From positions 6,882,001-6,946,000 of the forward strand of contig CM039119.1 in NCBI GenBank assembly GCA_022036555.1: a DNA stretch of 64,000 nt, in the 5' to 3' direction. Shown piece by piece: positions 23,541-35,286 of this stretch. The DNA comes from Microstegium vimineum (lineage: Eukaryota; Streptophyta; Magnoliopsida; Poales; Poaceae). The notes under the pieces are model-generated. The model saw only the letters and a list, made by a program, of their open reading frames with translations. It searched no databases and was not told the DNA's origin. Positions within the stretch are counted from its first letter, which is position 1, and each line of letters opens with the position of its first letter. The translations under genes and the position numbers were made by a program.

Positions 23541-24341
23541 ATGTTCAAGATGTCTAACCTTCGTCGGTCAGCCCGTATCAGCACCGGAGGACGTGCCCCT
23601 CCTGAACCTCAATCGCCAATGGTGGAATCTCATGAAGAACTAGAGGAGGAGATCCAGGAAATCTCCAGTAGCGAAGAGTACCACGGGGAAGAAATCCCCC
23701 ATGCCCCAAGTGCTGACGTTAATTCCTCTACTCCTGATGTCGTCGAAGAAGATCTGCCAGAGGAGCCAAGGTGGATCCACACTAAGTATATCCGAGGAGG
23801 AGCGCACAGCAGCTACGCTCACTCCCAGCTGGTGGACCTTATGATAGAATGCCACCCAGGACCCGTGATTGCAACCATGTACACTTGCAAGGAATACAAA
23901 CACCCCCTCGCCAACACCTACTGGAAGGCGAAGATCTATATCTATGGAAGTGCTAGTGGGCAAGCAGCTGAACGTGTGGATTATACCTTCCATAGCTGTG
24001 TTGCTCATCCTACCATGGAAGCAAGCATGAAGGACGCCGCATTCTCTGCATATATGGCCATCCACAACAAATTCAGGGAAAGGATCGCCAACACCCGGCG
24101 CCGTTACGTCCCTCATTTCGATGCGGAGCAAGGTTGGATAATCGCCGAACCTAACAGTGAAGGTGGCCCCGTCCTGGATGAGCTCGTCAACTTCGTTCAA
24201 GAGATGATGAGCATGTATGGTCATCTCCTAATAGAAGCAAGGGAGCTGCGCAAGGAGCTCAAGCGCAGTTACCAACAACAAGATGAGCTTCATGAAGAGT
24301 TTGGGCTGCCAATGAACTTCAAGAAGATCAAGAAGAATTAG
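23541..24341 (+). CDS. Extra retrotransposon ORF before gag, 266 aa, unknown function
   Basis: An uninterrupted ORF from ATG 23541 to TAG 24341, in the sense direction between the primer site and gag. It starts with a basic MSNLRRSARIS segment and then a strongly acidic, Ser-rich region (residues about 30-75). A globular part follows (about 75-205) with KHPLANTYWKAKIYIYGS and HPTMEASMKDAAFSAYMAI. A charged, probably coiled-coil C-terminus ends in lysines. The strand-then-helix layout ending in ASMKDAAFSAYMAI vaguely recalls a double-stranded RNA-binding fold, but this is an impression only. No known domain is firmly recognised. It is open while gag-pol is broken, though the ORF is short enough for that to be chance. 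Confidence 0.7.
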   Translation: MFKMSNLRRSARISTGGRAPPEPQSPMVESHEELEEEIQEISSSEEYHGEEIPHAPSADVNSSTPDVVEEDLPEEPRWIHTKYIRGGAHSSYAHSQLVDLMIECHPGPVIATMYTCKEYKHPLANTYWKAKIYIYGSASGQAAERVDYTFHSCVAHPTMEASMKDAAFSAYMAIHNKFRERIANTRRRYVPHFDAEQGWIIAEPNSEGGPVLDELVNFVQEMMSMYGHLLIEARELRKELKRSYQQQDELHEEFGLPMNFKKIKKN

Positions 24342-24978
24342 GACTAGGAGTCCCTTTATAGTTTATTCGCTAGTTCGTGAGTCGTGTGTGCTAGTGTTCT
24401 TCTAAGTGTTTAGTTGTTTGTGCTTTTGCTAGTGTGTGAGTTGGTTCTTTGTAATGATTGTTGAGGTTGTGGGCCTGTCCACAACACTCATAGCTTAGGT
24501 CGGGTTATTTGAAAGATAATAATAAATAAAGTTGCAGTTTTCGTTAATCTGTCTTCTCAGACCTCCCTGTATTGTTAATTTTTCCTAATTAATTTTAAAC
24601 GTCCTAAAATCACGAAAATTTAACTAAAAACAATAGACTTCCTTATATTTCCATGGCCGCAAGAAGCACCTTCATATCTGTTCGGAGTTAAGAGAAACAA
24701 TTTCTGCAAGTTGATGTCTCTGCGCAGTTTGGTATTCTGGACAGATCTGTTTAAACACAGTTTATGACTAAGTTAATGTCAGAATCAGAAAAAGTCAGAA
24801 TTACGAAAGTTGTAGATAAATTCTTTATCTTTCCAACCATGTAAGCTATGTCTCTGTTTGAGTTTGGGAACTTCAGATATGACTGTTTCTCTAGACTGTT
24901 GTTGTGCTGAAAATCCAGAAAAGTTGCAGACTCATCTCGTGTCAGGTTTTAAATTCGTTCTTATGTTCTATATGACAG
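24342..24978 (+). other. Non-coding spacer between extra ORF and gag
   Basis: Retrotransposon internal sequence without an ORF. It may be an intron or leader that brings gag to a start codon in spliced or internally initiated RNA, but no splice pair is forced by the sequence. Confidence 0.4.
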
Positions 24979-26000
24979 ATGCCTCGCACCAGGACTAACT
25001 CCGGATCCAACACCAGTGGTAATGGAAGTCAGGATGACAATAACAACAACAACAACAATAACCAGCACCCTCTACCTCCACCACCTGCGATGACTCCAGA
25101 GCAGATGCAGGCTCAGATGATGCAAACAATGCAAGCATGATGCAGTTCATGCAGAACCAACCCCATCAACCTGCTAGAGCTCCACCTGTCAACAAGCGGA
25201 GGGAATTTCTACAAGGACACCCTCCTGTTTTCTCTCATGCCAGTGATCCGTTGGAGGCGGATGATTGGTTGTGTGCGGTAGAGAAGCAACTCAACATCGC
25301 ACAATGCAATGACCAGGAGAAAGTGTTGTATGCTTCTGGTCAAATTCAAGGTGCAACTCAGACTTGGTGGGAGACATACCAAGATGCTCGCCCCGACAAT
25401 GCTCCCGCTATCACCTGGGAAGAGTTTTCCTGGAACTTCAAGGCGTGTCACATTCCAGAGGGAATCATAGAGCTGAAGCAAGAAGAATTCAGGAACCTTC
25501 GGTTGGGACATATGTCAGTCAGCGAGTACCATGACAAGTTCTCGCAGCTAGCTCTCTATGCTCCCAATGAAGTAAGGGATGATGCTGATAAGCAGCGTCT
25601 CTTCTTAAAGGGGATCTACTATGAACTCCGGTTGTAGCTGAAGGGTAATACATACCCGAATTTCCAATCCCTGGTGAACTGTGCCATCGTCCTAGACAAT
25701 GAACGCAAGGAGATGGACAAGAAGAGGAAGCTTAGAGGACAAGCTTCTGGGAGCAACACTCGCCAGCGTCTCAACTATCCTCAGCAGGGTTACCAGCAGA
25801 GGTACCAAGACACATCCAACTTTGGGAACCGTAACCCGAACCAGCAACGTCCACCATTCCAGCAGCAGGGTGGTTATTCAGGACCTCGTCAAGGCTCATC
25901 CAGCAGTACCCCAACAAAGACTAATGTTCCCAATACCCCCATCAAGTGTTTTGCTTGTGGTGAATCCGGACATTTCTCCTATAACTGCCCCAAGAAGTAA
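24979..26000 (+). pseudogene. gag: gag of the Gypsy element, broken
   Basis: Starts MPRTRTNSGSN at ATG 24979, with an Asn run and a Met/Gln-rich stretch. A one-base frameshift near 25135 moves to frame 25137-25637, the capsid-like region (DPLEADDWLCAVEKQL, TWWETYQ). A stop follows at 25635. In the same frame, 25674-26000 carries a Gln/Arg/Pro-rich linker and one CCHC zinc knuckle (C-F-A-C-G...H...C, 25947-25988). A TAA at 25998 separates it from protease. In this lineage gag and pol are usually one frame, so that stop is probably also a lesion. Confidence 0.85.
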
Positions 26001-29000
26001 AACTCACCAAACCCTCCAAGTCAGAATAGCAACAACCAGAAAGGAAGGTACCAGCCGCCCTCACATAATAGGAGCGTGAACCATGTGTCTGCAGAAGCAG
26101 CTCAGGAAGCACCAGAAGTGATGATGGGTACGTTCCTTGTCAACTCCATCCCTGCTACTGTTCTTTTTGATTCAGGAGCATCACATTCTTTCATATCGCA
26201 AGCTTTTGTTAGAATGCATGGAATATCTTTGTTAGCAATACAAAATCCTATAATCTATGTGGGGTTATGAGAACCGATTGTTATTGTCCATCGGTTACTG
26301 TTACTCTAAGGGGGGTAGACTTCAAAGCTCAGCTTACAGTTTTGAGGACCGCTGGGATCGATGTTATATTGGGTTTGGACTGGATGAGAAAGCAAGATGC
26401 AGTGATCAAGTGTGATAAGAAGATAGTTGAATTGTCTACACCTACAGGGGGTAGGATCAGTGTTGATGTGGTTATGCAACCTCCACCTACAGCCGCCGTC
26501 AATCAGCTTGAGGAGAATGACAACCCAGCAGAGCGGGTTGTTGATGAATTTCCAGATGTGTTCCCGGAAGATTTGCCAGGTATGCCTTCCGATCGTGACA
26601 TTGAGTTTATAATTGAGTTATTACCTGGAACTGCACCTATAGCTAAAAGACCATATAGGATGGGAATAAAAGAATTAGAAGAACTTAAGAAACAAATTAA
26701 AGAGTTGTCAGATAAAGGTTTTATTCGTCCTAGCTCTTCACCCTGGGGTGCACCAGCTATTTTTGTTGACAAGAAAGATGGCAGTCAGAGGATGTGTGTT
26801 GATTATCGGTCACTCAATGAGGTAACTATCAAGAACAAGTATCCTTTGCCCAGAATTGATGATTTGTTTGATCAGTTGAAGGGTGCTTGTGTGTTCTCCA
26901 AGATTGATCTTCGGTCTGGTTATCATCAGTTGAAGATCCGCGCTTCAGATGTTCCCAAGATAGGATTCACTACGAGGTATGGGTTGTATGAATATACGGT
27001 GATGTCATTCGGTCTTACCAATGCACCTGCATACTTCATGTATTTGATGAACAAGGTCTTTATGGAATATCTTGATAAGTTTGTGGTGGTATTCATTGAT
27101 GACATTCTGATCTACTCCAAGAATGATGATGAGCATGCTGAGCACTTGAGATTGGTATTACAGAAGCTTAGAGAGCACCACTTGTATGCTAAAAGAACTA
27201 AGTGTGAATTTTGGTTGAAAGAAGTTTCCTTTCTTGGCCATGTTGTGTCTAATGGAGGTATATCAGTTGATCCTAGTAAGGTGGAAGATGTACTGAATTG
27301 GAAACCCCCAACCAATGTCAGTGAGATTCGCAGTTTTCTTGGCTTAGCTGGATAGTATAGAAGGTTCATTGAAGGATTCTCTAAGCTAGCTAAACCTATG
27401 ACCGCGTTGCTTGAGAAGGATGCCAAGTTTGTTTGGTCATAGAAGTGTCAGGCTAACTTTGAAGAATTGAAAAAGAGATTGACTACAGCTCCGGTGTTGA
27501 CCTTGCCAGACTTGAGTCAGAAGTTCTCTATTTATTGTGATGCCTCTCGTCTTGGTTTGGGTTGTGTGCTTATGCAAGAAGGAAGAGTTGTTGCGTATGC
27601 TTCGCGACAACTGAGGAAGCATGAATTGAATTATCCGACTCATGATTTGGAGTTAGCAGCTGTGGTTCATGCATTGAAGATATGAAGACACTATCTTATT
27701 GGTCATAAGTGTGACATCTACACCGACCATAAGAGCTTGAAGTATATCTTTACTCAATCAGATTTGAATTTGAGGCAACGCCGTTGGTTGGAGCTGATCA
27801 AGGATTATGACTTAGATGTTCACTATCATTCTGGTAAAGCCAATGTGGTGGCCGATGCTCTTAGCAGGAAGAGTTATGCTAATGAGATTCGGACAATACC
27901 TATGCCTGAAGAGTTGTGTGCTGAACTTGAGCATCTCAACTTGAGCAATGTTGCTAATGCTATGGAGATGGTAGTGGAGCCTACTCTAGAGAAGGAGATT
28001 CGTGAAGGACAGTTGCAGGATAAGAATCTGCAGTTAATAGTTGAGAACATGAAGGAAGGAAGATCACCAGGTTTCCGGTTAGATGATAATGGTACATTGT
28101 GGTATGGAAAGAGGATCTGCGTCCCCGACATCAAGTCTATTCGACAGACGATTCTGCGAGAAGCTCATGAGTCAACCTACTCAATACATCCTGGAAGCAC
28201 TAAGATGTACTTAGATCTTAAAGAGAAATATTGGTGGGTTGGATTGAAATGTGACGTGGTAGAATATGTAGCAATATGTGATACATGTCAGAGGGTTAAA
28301 TCAGAACATCAGAGACCTGCAGGACTGTTGCAACCGATGAAGATACCTGAATGGAAGTGGGATGAAGTTGGTATGGATTTTATAGTTGGGTTACCGCTTA
28401 CTCGGAAAGGTTATGACTCAATCTGGGTCATAGTTGATCGCTTGACTAAGGTAGCTCACTTCTTGCCAGTTCGAACCACTTATACGGGAGCACAATTAGC
28501 TGAGTTGTACATGGAAAGAATAGTATGTCAGCATGGAGTTCCAAAGAAGATTGTGTCAGATAGAGGAACCCAGTTCACTTCGCATTTTTGGAGGAAAGTG
28601 CATGAGTCCCTTGGAACAGTGTTGAATTTTAGCTCAGCCTATCACCCTCAGACAGATGGACAGACATAAAGAACAAACCAAGTGCTAGAAGATATGTTGA
28701 GAGCTTGTGCTTTGCAGTATGGTACCAGTTGGGACAAGAGTTTGCCCTATGCTGAGTTCTCATATAACAACAGTTATCAGGAAAGTCTTAAGATGACACC
28801 GTTTGAAGCTTTGTATGGACGGAAGTGTAGAACTCTGTTGTTCTGGAATCAAACGGGAGAAACTCAAGTGTTTGGACCAGATGTTCTGAGAGATGCAGAA
28901 GAACAAGTCCGAGTAATCAGAGATAATATGAAGATAGCACAGTCTCGACAAAAGAGTTACGCTGATAATCGAAGAAGAGATTTGTCTTTCGAGGTAGGTG

Positions 29001-29413
29001 ATTATGTTTACTTGAAAGTGTCACCTATGAGAAGTGTGAAACGGTTCAATATGAAAGGAAAGTTAGCACCCAGATATATTGGTCCGTTCAAGATTCTTGA
29101 GAGACGTGGAGAAGTTGCTTATCAGTTAGAGTTACCAGAAAGTTTGTCAGGAGTTCACGACGTGTTTCATGTATCTCAGCTCAAGAAGTGTTTGCGAGTA
29201 CCTAAAGAACAGTTACCGTTGGAGGAACTAACAGTTAAGGAAGATTTGACATATGAGTAATATCCGGTTAAGGTTTTGGAAACAGCTGAAAGGATTACAA
29301 GGAGTAAGGTCATCAAGATGTGCAAGGTGCAGTGGAATCGATATACCAAGAAAGAGGCCACTTGGGAAAGAGAGGAAAATCTAAGAAAAACCTACCCTCA
29401 ACTCTTTAAGTAA
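26001..29413 (+). pseudogene. pol: pol of the Gypsy element: protease, RT, RNase H, integrase, chromodomain; broken
   Basis: Domains in order: aspartic protease with DSG (26169-26177); a frameshift near 26268; reverse transcriptase with the FIDD catalytic box at 27092-27103; RNase H with YCDAS near 27530; an H..H..C..C integrase zinc site (about 28165-28300); and the integrase core with Asp at 28376 and at 28559. A chromodomain-like KEATWERE tail lies near 29350-29375. The natural stop is TAA 29411-29413. In-frame stops lie at 27353, 27440, 27683, 28667 and 29258. The stop at 28667 is exactly where the third integrase catalytic residue (Glu, 35 residues after the second Asp) should be. Confidence 0.92.
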
Positions 29414-29445
29414 GTAAAATCTGGGAATCTCGGGTCGAGATTCTT

Positions 29446-29458
29446 TTAAGGGGGTAGA
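29446..29458 (+). other. Polypurine tract
   Basis: TTTTAAGGGGGTAGA-type purine-rich sequence sits just before the 3' LTR at 29461, as needed for plus-strand priming. Confidence 0.7.
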
Positions 29459-29460
29459 TT

Positions 29461-32266
29461 TGTAACACCCTAAAATTTGAAATAGAAATTAGGTTTGAAT
29501 TTAAATTAAATTTGATTTATTTCAAACAATTTTGTGATCATAGAATTAAATAAATAAAATGATAAAACAAATCTCATGTTAGGGTCCAACATGTTTGTGC
29601 ATTTCATGCCTCTGCATTTTCTTTGTGTTGCTTGGTTTACAAAACTCAAGTAAAACAAGTCAAAACCCTTTTGAAAATTCAATTTGGAAAAGATTTGCAA
29701 AAGAAAATAAAAAGGAAATCCTTTTCTTCTCCCTCCTCTTTCGGCCTGCCGGCCCAGCCCGCAGCGCCCCTCTCCCTTCTTCCCCCCCCGCCCCCGCGTG
29801 GGCCGTCGGCTCCCCTCGGCCTAGCTCCGCGTTGGCCTCGGCCCAGCCGCGCGCGGGCGCTCTTCCCCCCCTTCTTCCACTGACATCGCGGCCCCGCTTG
29901 TCAGCCGCCCTTCTCCTTCCTCCAGACGAGTCCGCACCGGACTCTATCGCGCCACGACGCCGCGTCCGCCTCGCGTCTAGGCGTGCGCGCCCCGGTCTCT
30001 CCTTGGCCCCACCTATAAATAGCACCGACCCCGCGCCGCCGTTCCCCATCTACTCGTCTCGCCTCGCAGCCGCAGCAGCACCGCTCGCGAACCGCCGAAC
30101 CGAGCGCCGCCGTCAAGCCGCCACGCCGCGATTCCCGCCGCCGTACGCCTCTTCGAGCTTTGCATCGTCTTCGCGTGACCGCGGAACACCTTCTCTCTCT
30201 CTCTTTTCCCTTTCGATTTCACTCTGGTTCTTCGTGTCGCCGTGCACAGGGGCTCCGCCGCCGCTGTCTCTCGCCGCCAGCCGTCCGCGTCCGTCCCCGA
30301 GCCCCACCAAGCACCCTGGTGAGTTCGCCTCCTTCTCCTCTTTCTCCCGGTGCCCTCGGTTTGGGAAACCGAGCACCGTAGCTCCGGTTCGACCCACGCC
30401 GGCGAGCTCGGGCTCTGAGCAGCCATGGCGCCGCCGCCTCCGCCCTCTCCTCCGACCGCCGCGCCACCTCTTCCTCCTCTCTCTCTCTCCCCCTTCTAAT
30501 CTGAGCCGTCCAGATTGGATCGGATGGATCAGAATCCATCATACCCCTTCGTCTGGCGTTTTTCCTAAAGAGACCTCGGTTCTTTTAAGTCTCAACCCGT
30601 AGTCCTAAAGCGGCTTCTATCTTTACGTTTCTCCCTTGGGAAAACGTATTCCTTTTTAGATCTGTTTTTATTTCAAAATTAAATAAAAATCCCTATTTAC
30701 AGATTTGCCATTGATATCCAAATGCTTATAATTTGCTCGTTTTAAATCCAAATCGATCCGTTCAAGTTGCGTTAGATTCGTAGTTTTATGCTCTATCCAG
30801 TAGTATAGTTTTCATCTATGTTAATCACTTTTGAAAATAAAAGTAAATTAATTCTTTTGATGCTTTAATCTTGCTCTTTAAAATCTTGTTTAATCTATAG
30901 TTTATTCGTTTTAGATCCGTTTAGCGTGATTTCGCGTCTTTGTGATCGTAGTATAGTATAGATCTGGTTTATAATCTTTTCAAAACCTCTTTATTGTTTT
31001 TGGTGTAATGTTCTAATTATATCTTGGTTGCTTCATGTATGCTTGTTCGGATGATTGCGTGGTGATGTTGATCGAGTACAGCCGGTGAGATTTTCGGTGT
31101 TCCAGAGTTCTTTGCAGCAGATCAGGACCACCAGGAGCTTTGTGATCAAGGCAAGTTTAATATGGGATCATCCTTGTTACCTATTCACTTTAATTCACCT
31201 AGTCATGATTGCATGTGTCTCAATTGATTCCTATTTAGATCTTTACCATAGCTTGTTACCTTGTACCTTGTCACCATGGGTTTTCATGCATATGGGTAGC
31301 TTTGCTATGCTTTACGTGATGAATACTGAATCGAATATTGATTAATGATATATGCAACAATGAGATAAAATTGGCTTTTGTAGCAACATGGAATAGGACC
31401 CCACTGTAGGGCAAAAGCTGGGATTTAAATGCAACCATGAGTGCTATAATGGCTCTGGCTTTAGTTCAGTATGAAGTTTGGACTAGCATGCTTGTGGTTC
31501 GTGAAAGGCACCTTTGTCGAGCTGGTTATGGGGTATAGCTTGTATGGGGACCGCTGCGGGTGCTACCATCGGGGTGTCCCATATACCCCTTTGCATTAGG
31601 TCCGTAGGGTCCGCTACATGTTAGAAAGAGATTTTGAAAGACTTCATAGTGTTCCCTGCCCACTCACCTTGGAAGTGTTTTGGGAGTCATGATCCTGGGC
31701 ATATGGGCAACACGGCTTGTGGGTAAAGTGCGTAACCTCTGCAGAGTGTAAATCTATCATGATAGTCGTGCTCCCGGTCACGAGCGGCCTGGAAAACTCA
31801 CAATGTAGATGAACATGTTGTTTAATTATTAATGCTAATTATTAATCTTATCATGTGGTTATTAATTGAGTTTTGCATAACTAAAGCTAAGTGTTGGTAA
31901 AACTTGACCAAGATAAAAGCAACCGCAGTTCAGACAGTGTCAGCCTTTTGAGCTTCATAACCCTATGTTACTCTTGCTGAGTACTTTGAGTGCTCACCCT
32001 TGCTTTCTCAACCTCATCAGATGGCTATGAAGACTACCGTGAGGAGTACTAGGCTAGTGGTCAACCAGTCGGCGTTCCCTGTGAAGTGGAGCTTCGTCGC
32101 GAGAGTTATCTTTATTTCCGCTGTTATGTTTTAGAATATTATTCGTTATGTAATAAGCACTCAGTGATGGTACTATTTAAAGATTTGTCGGCTTATGTGT
32201 GTGATTGATCTCTGGGCACATATGAGTTATTCGCATTCAATTTTATTCTTAAAATTGGGTGTGACA
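29461..32266 (+). repeat. 3' long terminal repeat (2806 bp)
   Basis: It matches the 5' LTR over its full length with sparse substitutions and small indels and begins TGTAACACCC. The 335-codon open frame near 29595-30602 runs through the GC-rich block and the LTR's TATA region; it is not a gene. Confidence 0.93.
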
Positions 32267-33470
32267 AATGATCTTCATAAATTGGTGAAAAATATACTAT
32301 GCCCTCTCTAGGTCAAAAACACCAACCAAGTCATGAATTTAAAAGCAATCTCAAAGACAATCCTGTTCGGCTCATCGTTTTTTCTGCGACTGATAAGCCG
32401 GCTGATGTTATTTTGTGTTGTATTATTATAAGATAAAAACACTCTATCATGGCTAATAGCCAAGCGACCAAAGCGAAAATCCACACATATAAATTAGAGG
32501 ACATTCGGACTGCTTCACTCCATATTTTTAGCCAAACATGTTCAACTCTACGCAAATCTACTTTAGAAAAAGGTAGAATTACCTATACGGGTGCTCAACT
32601 CTAGTTTTTTTGAGCCGTTTACAATGGAGTTTACAAAATAAAGTTTGTGAAGCAGTTTTAAAAACCTCCTCCAGGACACAATTTTACCTTTCCAAGCCCT
32701 TGGTACTATGAATGGAGCAGTCCATGAAAGAAGGGGTACTACTCACCTCGTTTATGCTTGTTTATAAGATATTATTGGCATTTTAAATAATAGTGCCTTC
32801 TATGAATCTTCTACGGTTGTCCCAAATTATTTCGTTCTATTCGCTTGGCTTATCAGCCATAAGCGTGCACCACCACAAAAACCCATGTACAAAATTGTGA
32901 AAAAGATAATAATCTATCAATCAGTCTGTAAAATCTGAGCTTGATCAACCCCTGTACAAAACTATCTTATTGATTTTTAATTTATGGCTTGGTTGGTGCT
33001 AAAAAATGGGAAAAAATACTATACCCTCTCTAAGTCAAAAGCACCAACCAAGCCATAAATTAAAAATCAATAATTAAAAATCAATCTCAAAGACAAAACA
33101 CACATACAAGAAGAGGGCATTTGAAATTACTTCACTCCATGTTTTTAGACAAATAGGTTTAGCTCCACGTAAATCTGCTCTAGAAAAAAGATGAAGTTGT
33201 GAGAATCTAAACGGGTGCTTAACTCTATATTTTTTTAGAGTCAGTTTGACAGTGAAGTTTACTAAGCAGAGTTCGTGAAGCTAAAAACCTCTTACTCGAC
33301 ACAATTTTACCTTTCCAAGCCCTTGGTACTCTGAATGGAGCGCGGTCCATAAAAGAAGGGGTACGTACTACTCACTTTGTTTAAGCTTGTTTATCAAAGA
33401 TTGACATCATTTTAGATAATAATATGTCCTCTACAAATCTTCTACGGTCGTCCCAAATTATTTGTCATTG
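32267..33470. repeat. Rest of tandem duplication copy 1 and all of copy 2 (about 0.6-kb unit)
   Basis: Copy 1 resumes at 32267 after the retrotransposon and runs to about 32845; copy 2 is about 32859-33465. Shared phrases in order are ACTAT.CCCTCTCTA.GTCAAA, CTTTCCAAGCCCTTGGTACT and TCTTCTACGGT.GTCCCAAAT. Copy 1 holds extra sequence at about 32370-32470 (GTTCGGCTCATCG...GATAAGCCGGCTGATG), which looks like a separate small MITE insertion. No gene. Confidence 0.75.
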
Positions 33471-33540
33471 GTACTTCCTAATGCACATTTTGTTTTTCCA
33501 AGGACACAATTCCATCTTTCTGCTTCTTGTTTTCTATATA

Positions 33541-33799
33541 CTCCCTCGTATATGATTTAAGAGGTCGTTTTAGATAAACTTTAGATCAAACATTTGAAAT
33601 ATAAATCATCAAGTTATTTAGATTGCAAATATAAAAATTATATAAACAAATTTTTCTTGAAAAATACTTTCATAAATGTATACATATATACCATCATTTC
33701 ATAAATATTTTTATAAAAATAAGAGGTTAAATTTGTGTTTGGAAGACCGTGTATCCGTATCGATGTGCTAAACGTCTTCTAGATCATATACGGAGGGAG
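33541..33799. mobile_element. Stowaway MITE (259 bp)
   Basis: Ends CTCCCTCGTATATGAT and ATCATATACGGAGGGAG are near-perfect inverted repeats, flanked by TA at 33539-33540 and 33800-33801. The interior is AT-rich and non-coding. Confidence 0.9.
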
Positions 33800-33801
33800 T
33801 A

Positions 33802-35241
33802 TACATACGATAAACCACATGTTTTCCATTCATTTTTAATTCTAAAATGCAAAAAATAAATATGTGACGGGGAGTGAGTATCTTTACACCTCTAAAAGAC
33901 CGATACATCCGCAAGCAATATCAAAAATGTCGTCCCTAGCATGCATGCAAATATACTCGTATATGCAGTGTACGCGTTTCCATAATCGGCGCATACATGC
34001 AGTCGATCAGCATCATCCATCCAGTGCACACAGCACACCTCGTCCATGGCTGGCGGCGGTCCAGGTTTCGCCATGCATGAATGAAGAAGCTTGAAGCCGA
34101 CGCCGGATCGACCGACCGGCAGGCAGTCGTCTCCCCCGGCAAAAGCGCGAAATGGACCAGTACGTGATGAGTGATCGTCCGGGCCGGGGATGGCCGCGCG
34201 GCGCGCCCATCGATCTGCCGCTGAACTGGAGGTCCTGGACGACGCAACTTTTGATGGAGAAGAAGGGACGATTTGACGCGTCGTCGTCTCCGTCCATGCG
34301 CCGTCCATCCGTCTCGTGAGCTAGCTACCGATCGATCTCCTTGTTGTGTTGTTCCTGTAGCTCGGAATATTTTTTTTCTCTTAGGGCCGGCCGGCCGGGC
34401 TCCAATTATTAGCATGCCGCATAAATGTTTGGTTTCACTTTGCAGCTATCCCATGCGCCATGACAAGACCTTTCCTGTACGCGGCCATACTTTTATTATA
34501 CTAATATTTATTATAAGTAAATTATAAAATAATAAACTATGCATATATCCACATGGATATTTATGAACAGTTTTCGTTTCACATTTTTCTCAAGTTTATA
34601 GTATTATTGTTTAAGAAGGAATACTTGTACCACCTACACCTTCTATTTTACAAAAGAGTGTCATGCATTCTCACTCCTCGAGTAGCTAAAAATTTAAATT
34701 TAGTTAGATATATATATATAAATATATTAATATTTACGGTATTGTATAATTAACCGAATCGATGAATATATTTTATAATACATTTATTTGGAGATACACA
34801 TGTTATATTTAAAAAAAAAACTAGTAAAATTTAAGAAAGTTCACAGTAGTGACACTTCTTTTGATGGAGGGAGTACTATATTTCTTTTTAATCTCTATTT
34901 TCTGCAGAGGATAGATGTTTGACGTAGGGTTTGCAGCAACGTAACCACATGATGAAGAACACGCATGGTAGACCCCAAGCAGGGACAGGAATCCATGGCA
35001 GCAGGGGAGCCATGATGCACCACACGACGTGGATGGAGTAAGGCCATGAATCCAGTGAGGTGACAAGAGCACATCAAAATAATATGCACGTCGATCTGAA
35101 GGATTAGGACCTAATACAGTACACTTTTCCAGTGAAAATGAAAGGCCCACAAAATAGATTGATCCATGTATGTATGTTTGCTCAGCTCATCCAATCCATA
35201 TGTGTGGGTGAACGAATTTAATACAGCTTGTGGGCAATATA

Positions 35242-35286
<45 letters not shown>

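Larger units (their letters stand above)
20560..32266 (+). mobile_element. Complete Ty3/Gypsy chromovirus LTR retrotransposon (Tekay/Del-like)
   Basis: An 11.7-kb element has LTRs at 20560-23357 and 29461-32266, a 5-bp duplication AATGA on both sides, and ends TGTAACACCC...GGGTGTGACA. A Met-tRNA-type primer site follows the 5' LTR and a purine tract precedes the 3' LTR. Order is extra ORF, gag, protease, RT, RNase H, integrase, chromodomain-like tail, as in chromoviruses. In a hand alignment of about 430 bp of the two LTRs (21721 onward against 30628 onward) I count 5 mismatches, roughly 1.2 percent, so insertion is fairly recent. Gag-pol carries two frameshifts and seven stops, so this copy cannot make its own proteins. 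Clade is inferred from domain order and LTR length. Confidence 0.93.

Noticed and set aside
27353..29260. Retrotransposon stops as a signature of methyl-cytosine deamination
   Set aside because: Only the stop at 27683 fits a Trp codon change; others sit where the family has Glu or Tyr and need different substitutions.
29595..30602. A 335-codon open frame in the 3' LTR
   Set aside because: It lies wholly inside an LTR, runs through the promoter block, is Pro/Arg/Ser-rich by composition, and the other LTR has the same sequence with breaks.
34821..35150. Minus-strand 109-codon open frame
   Set aside because: No recognised motif, no splice-consistent partner exon and repeat-rich surroundings.
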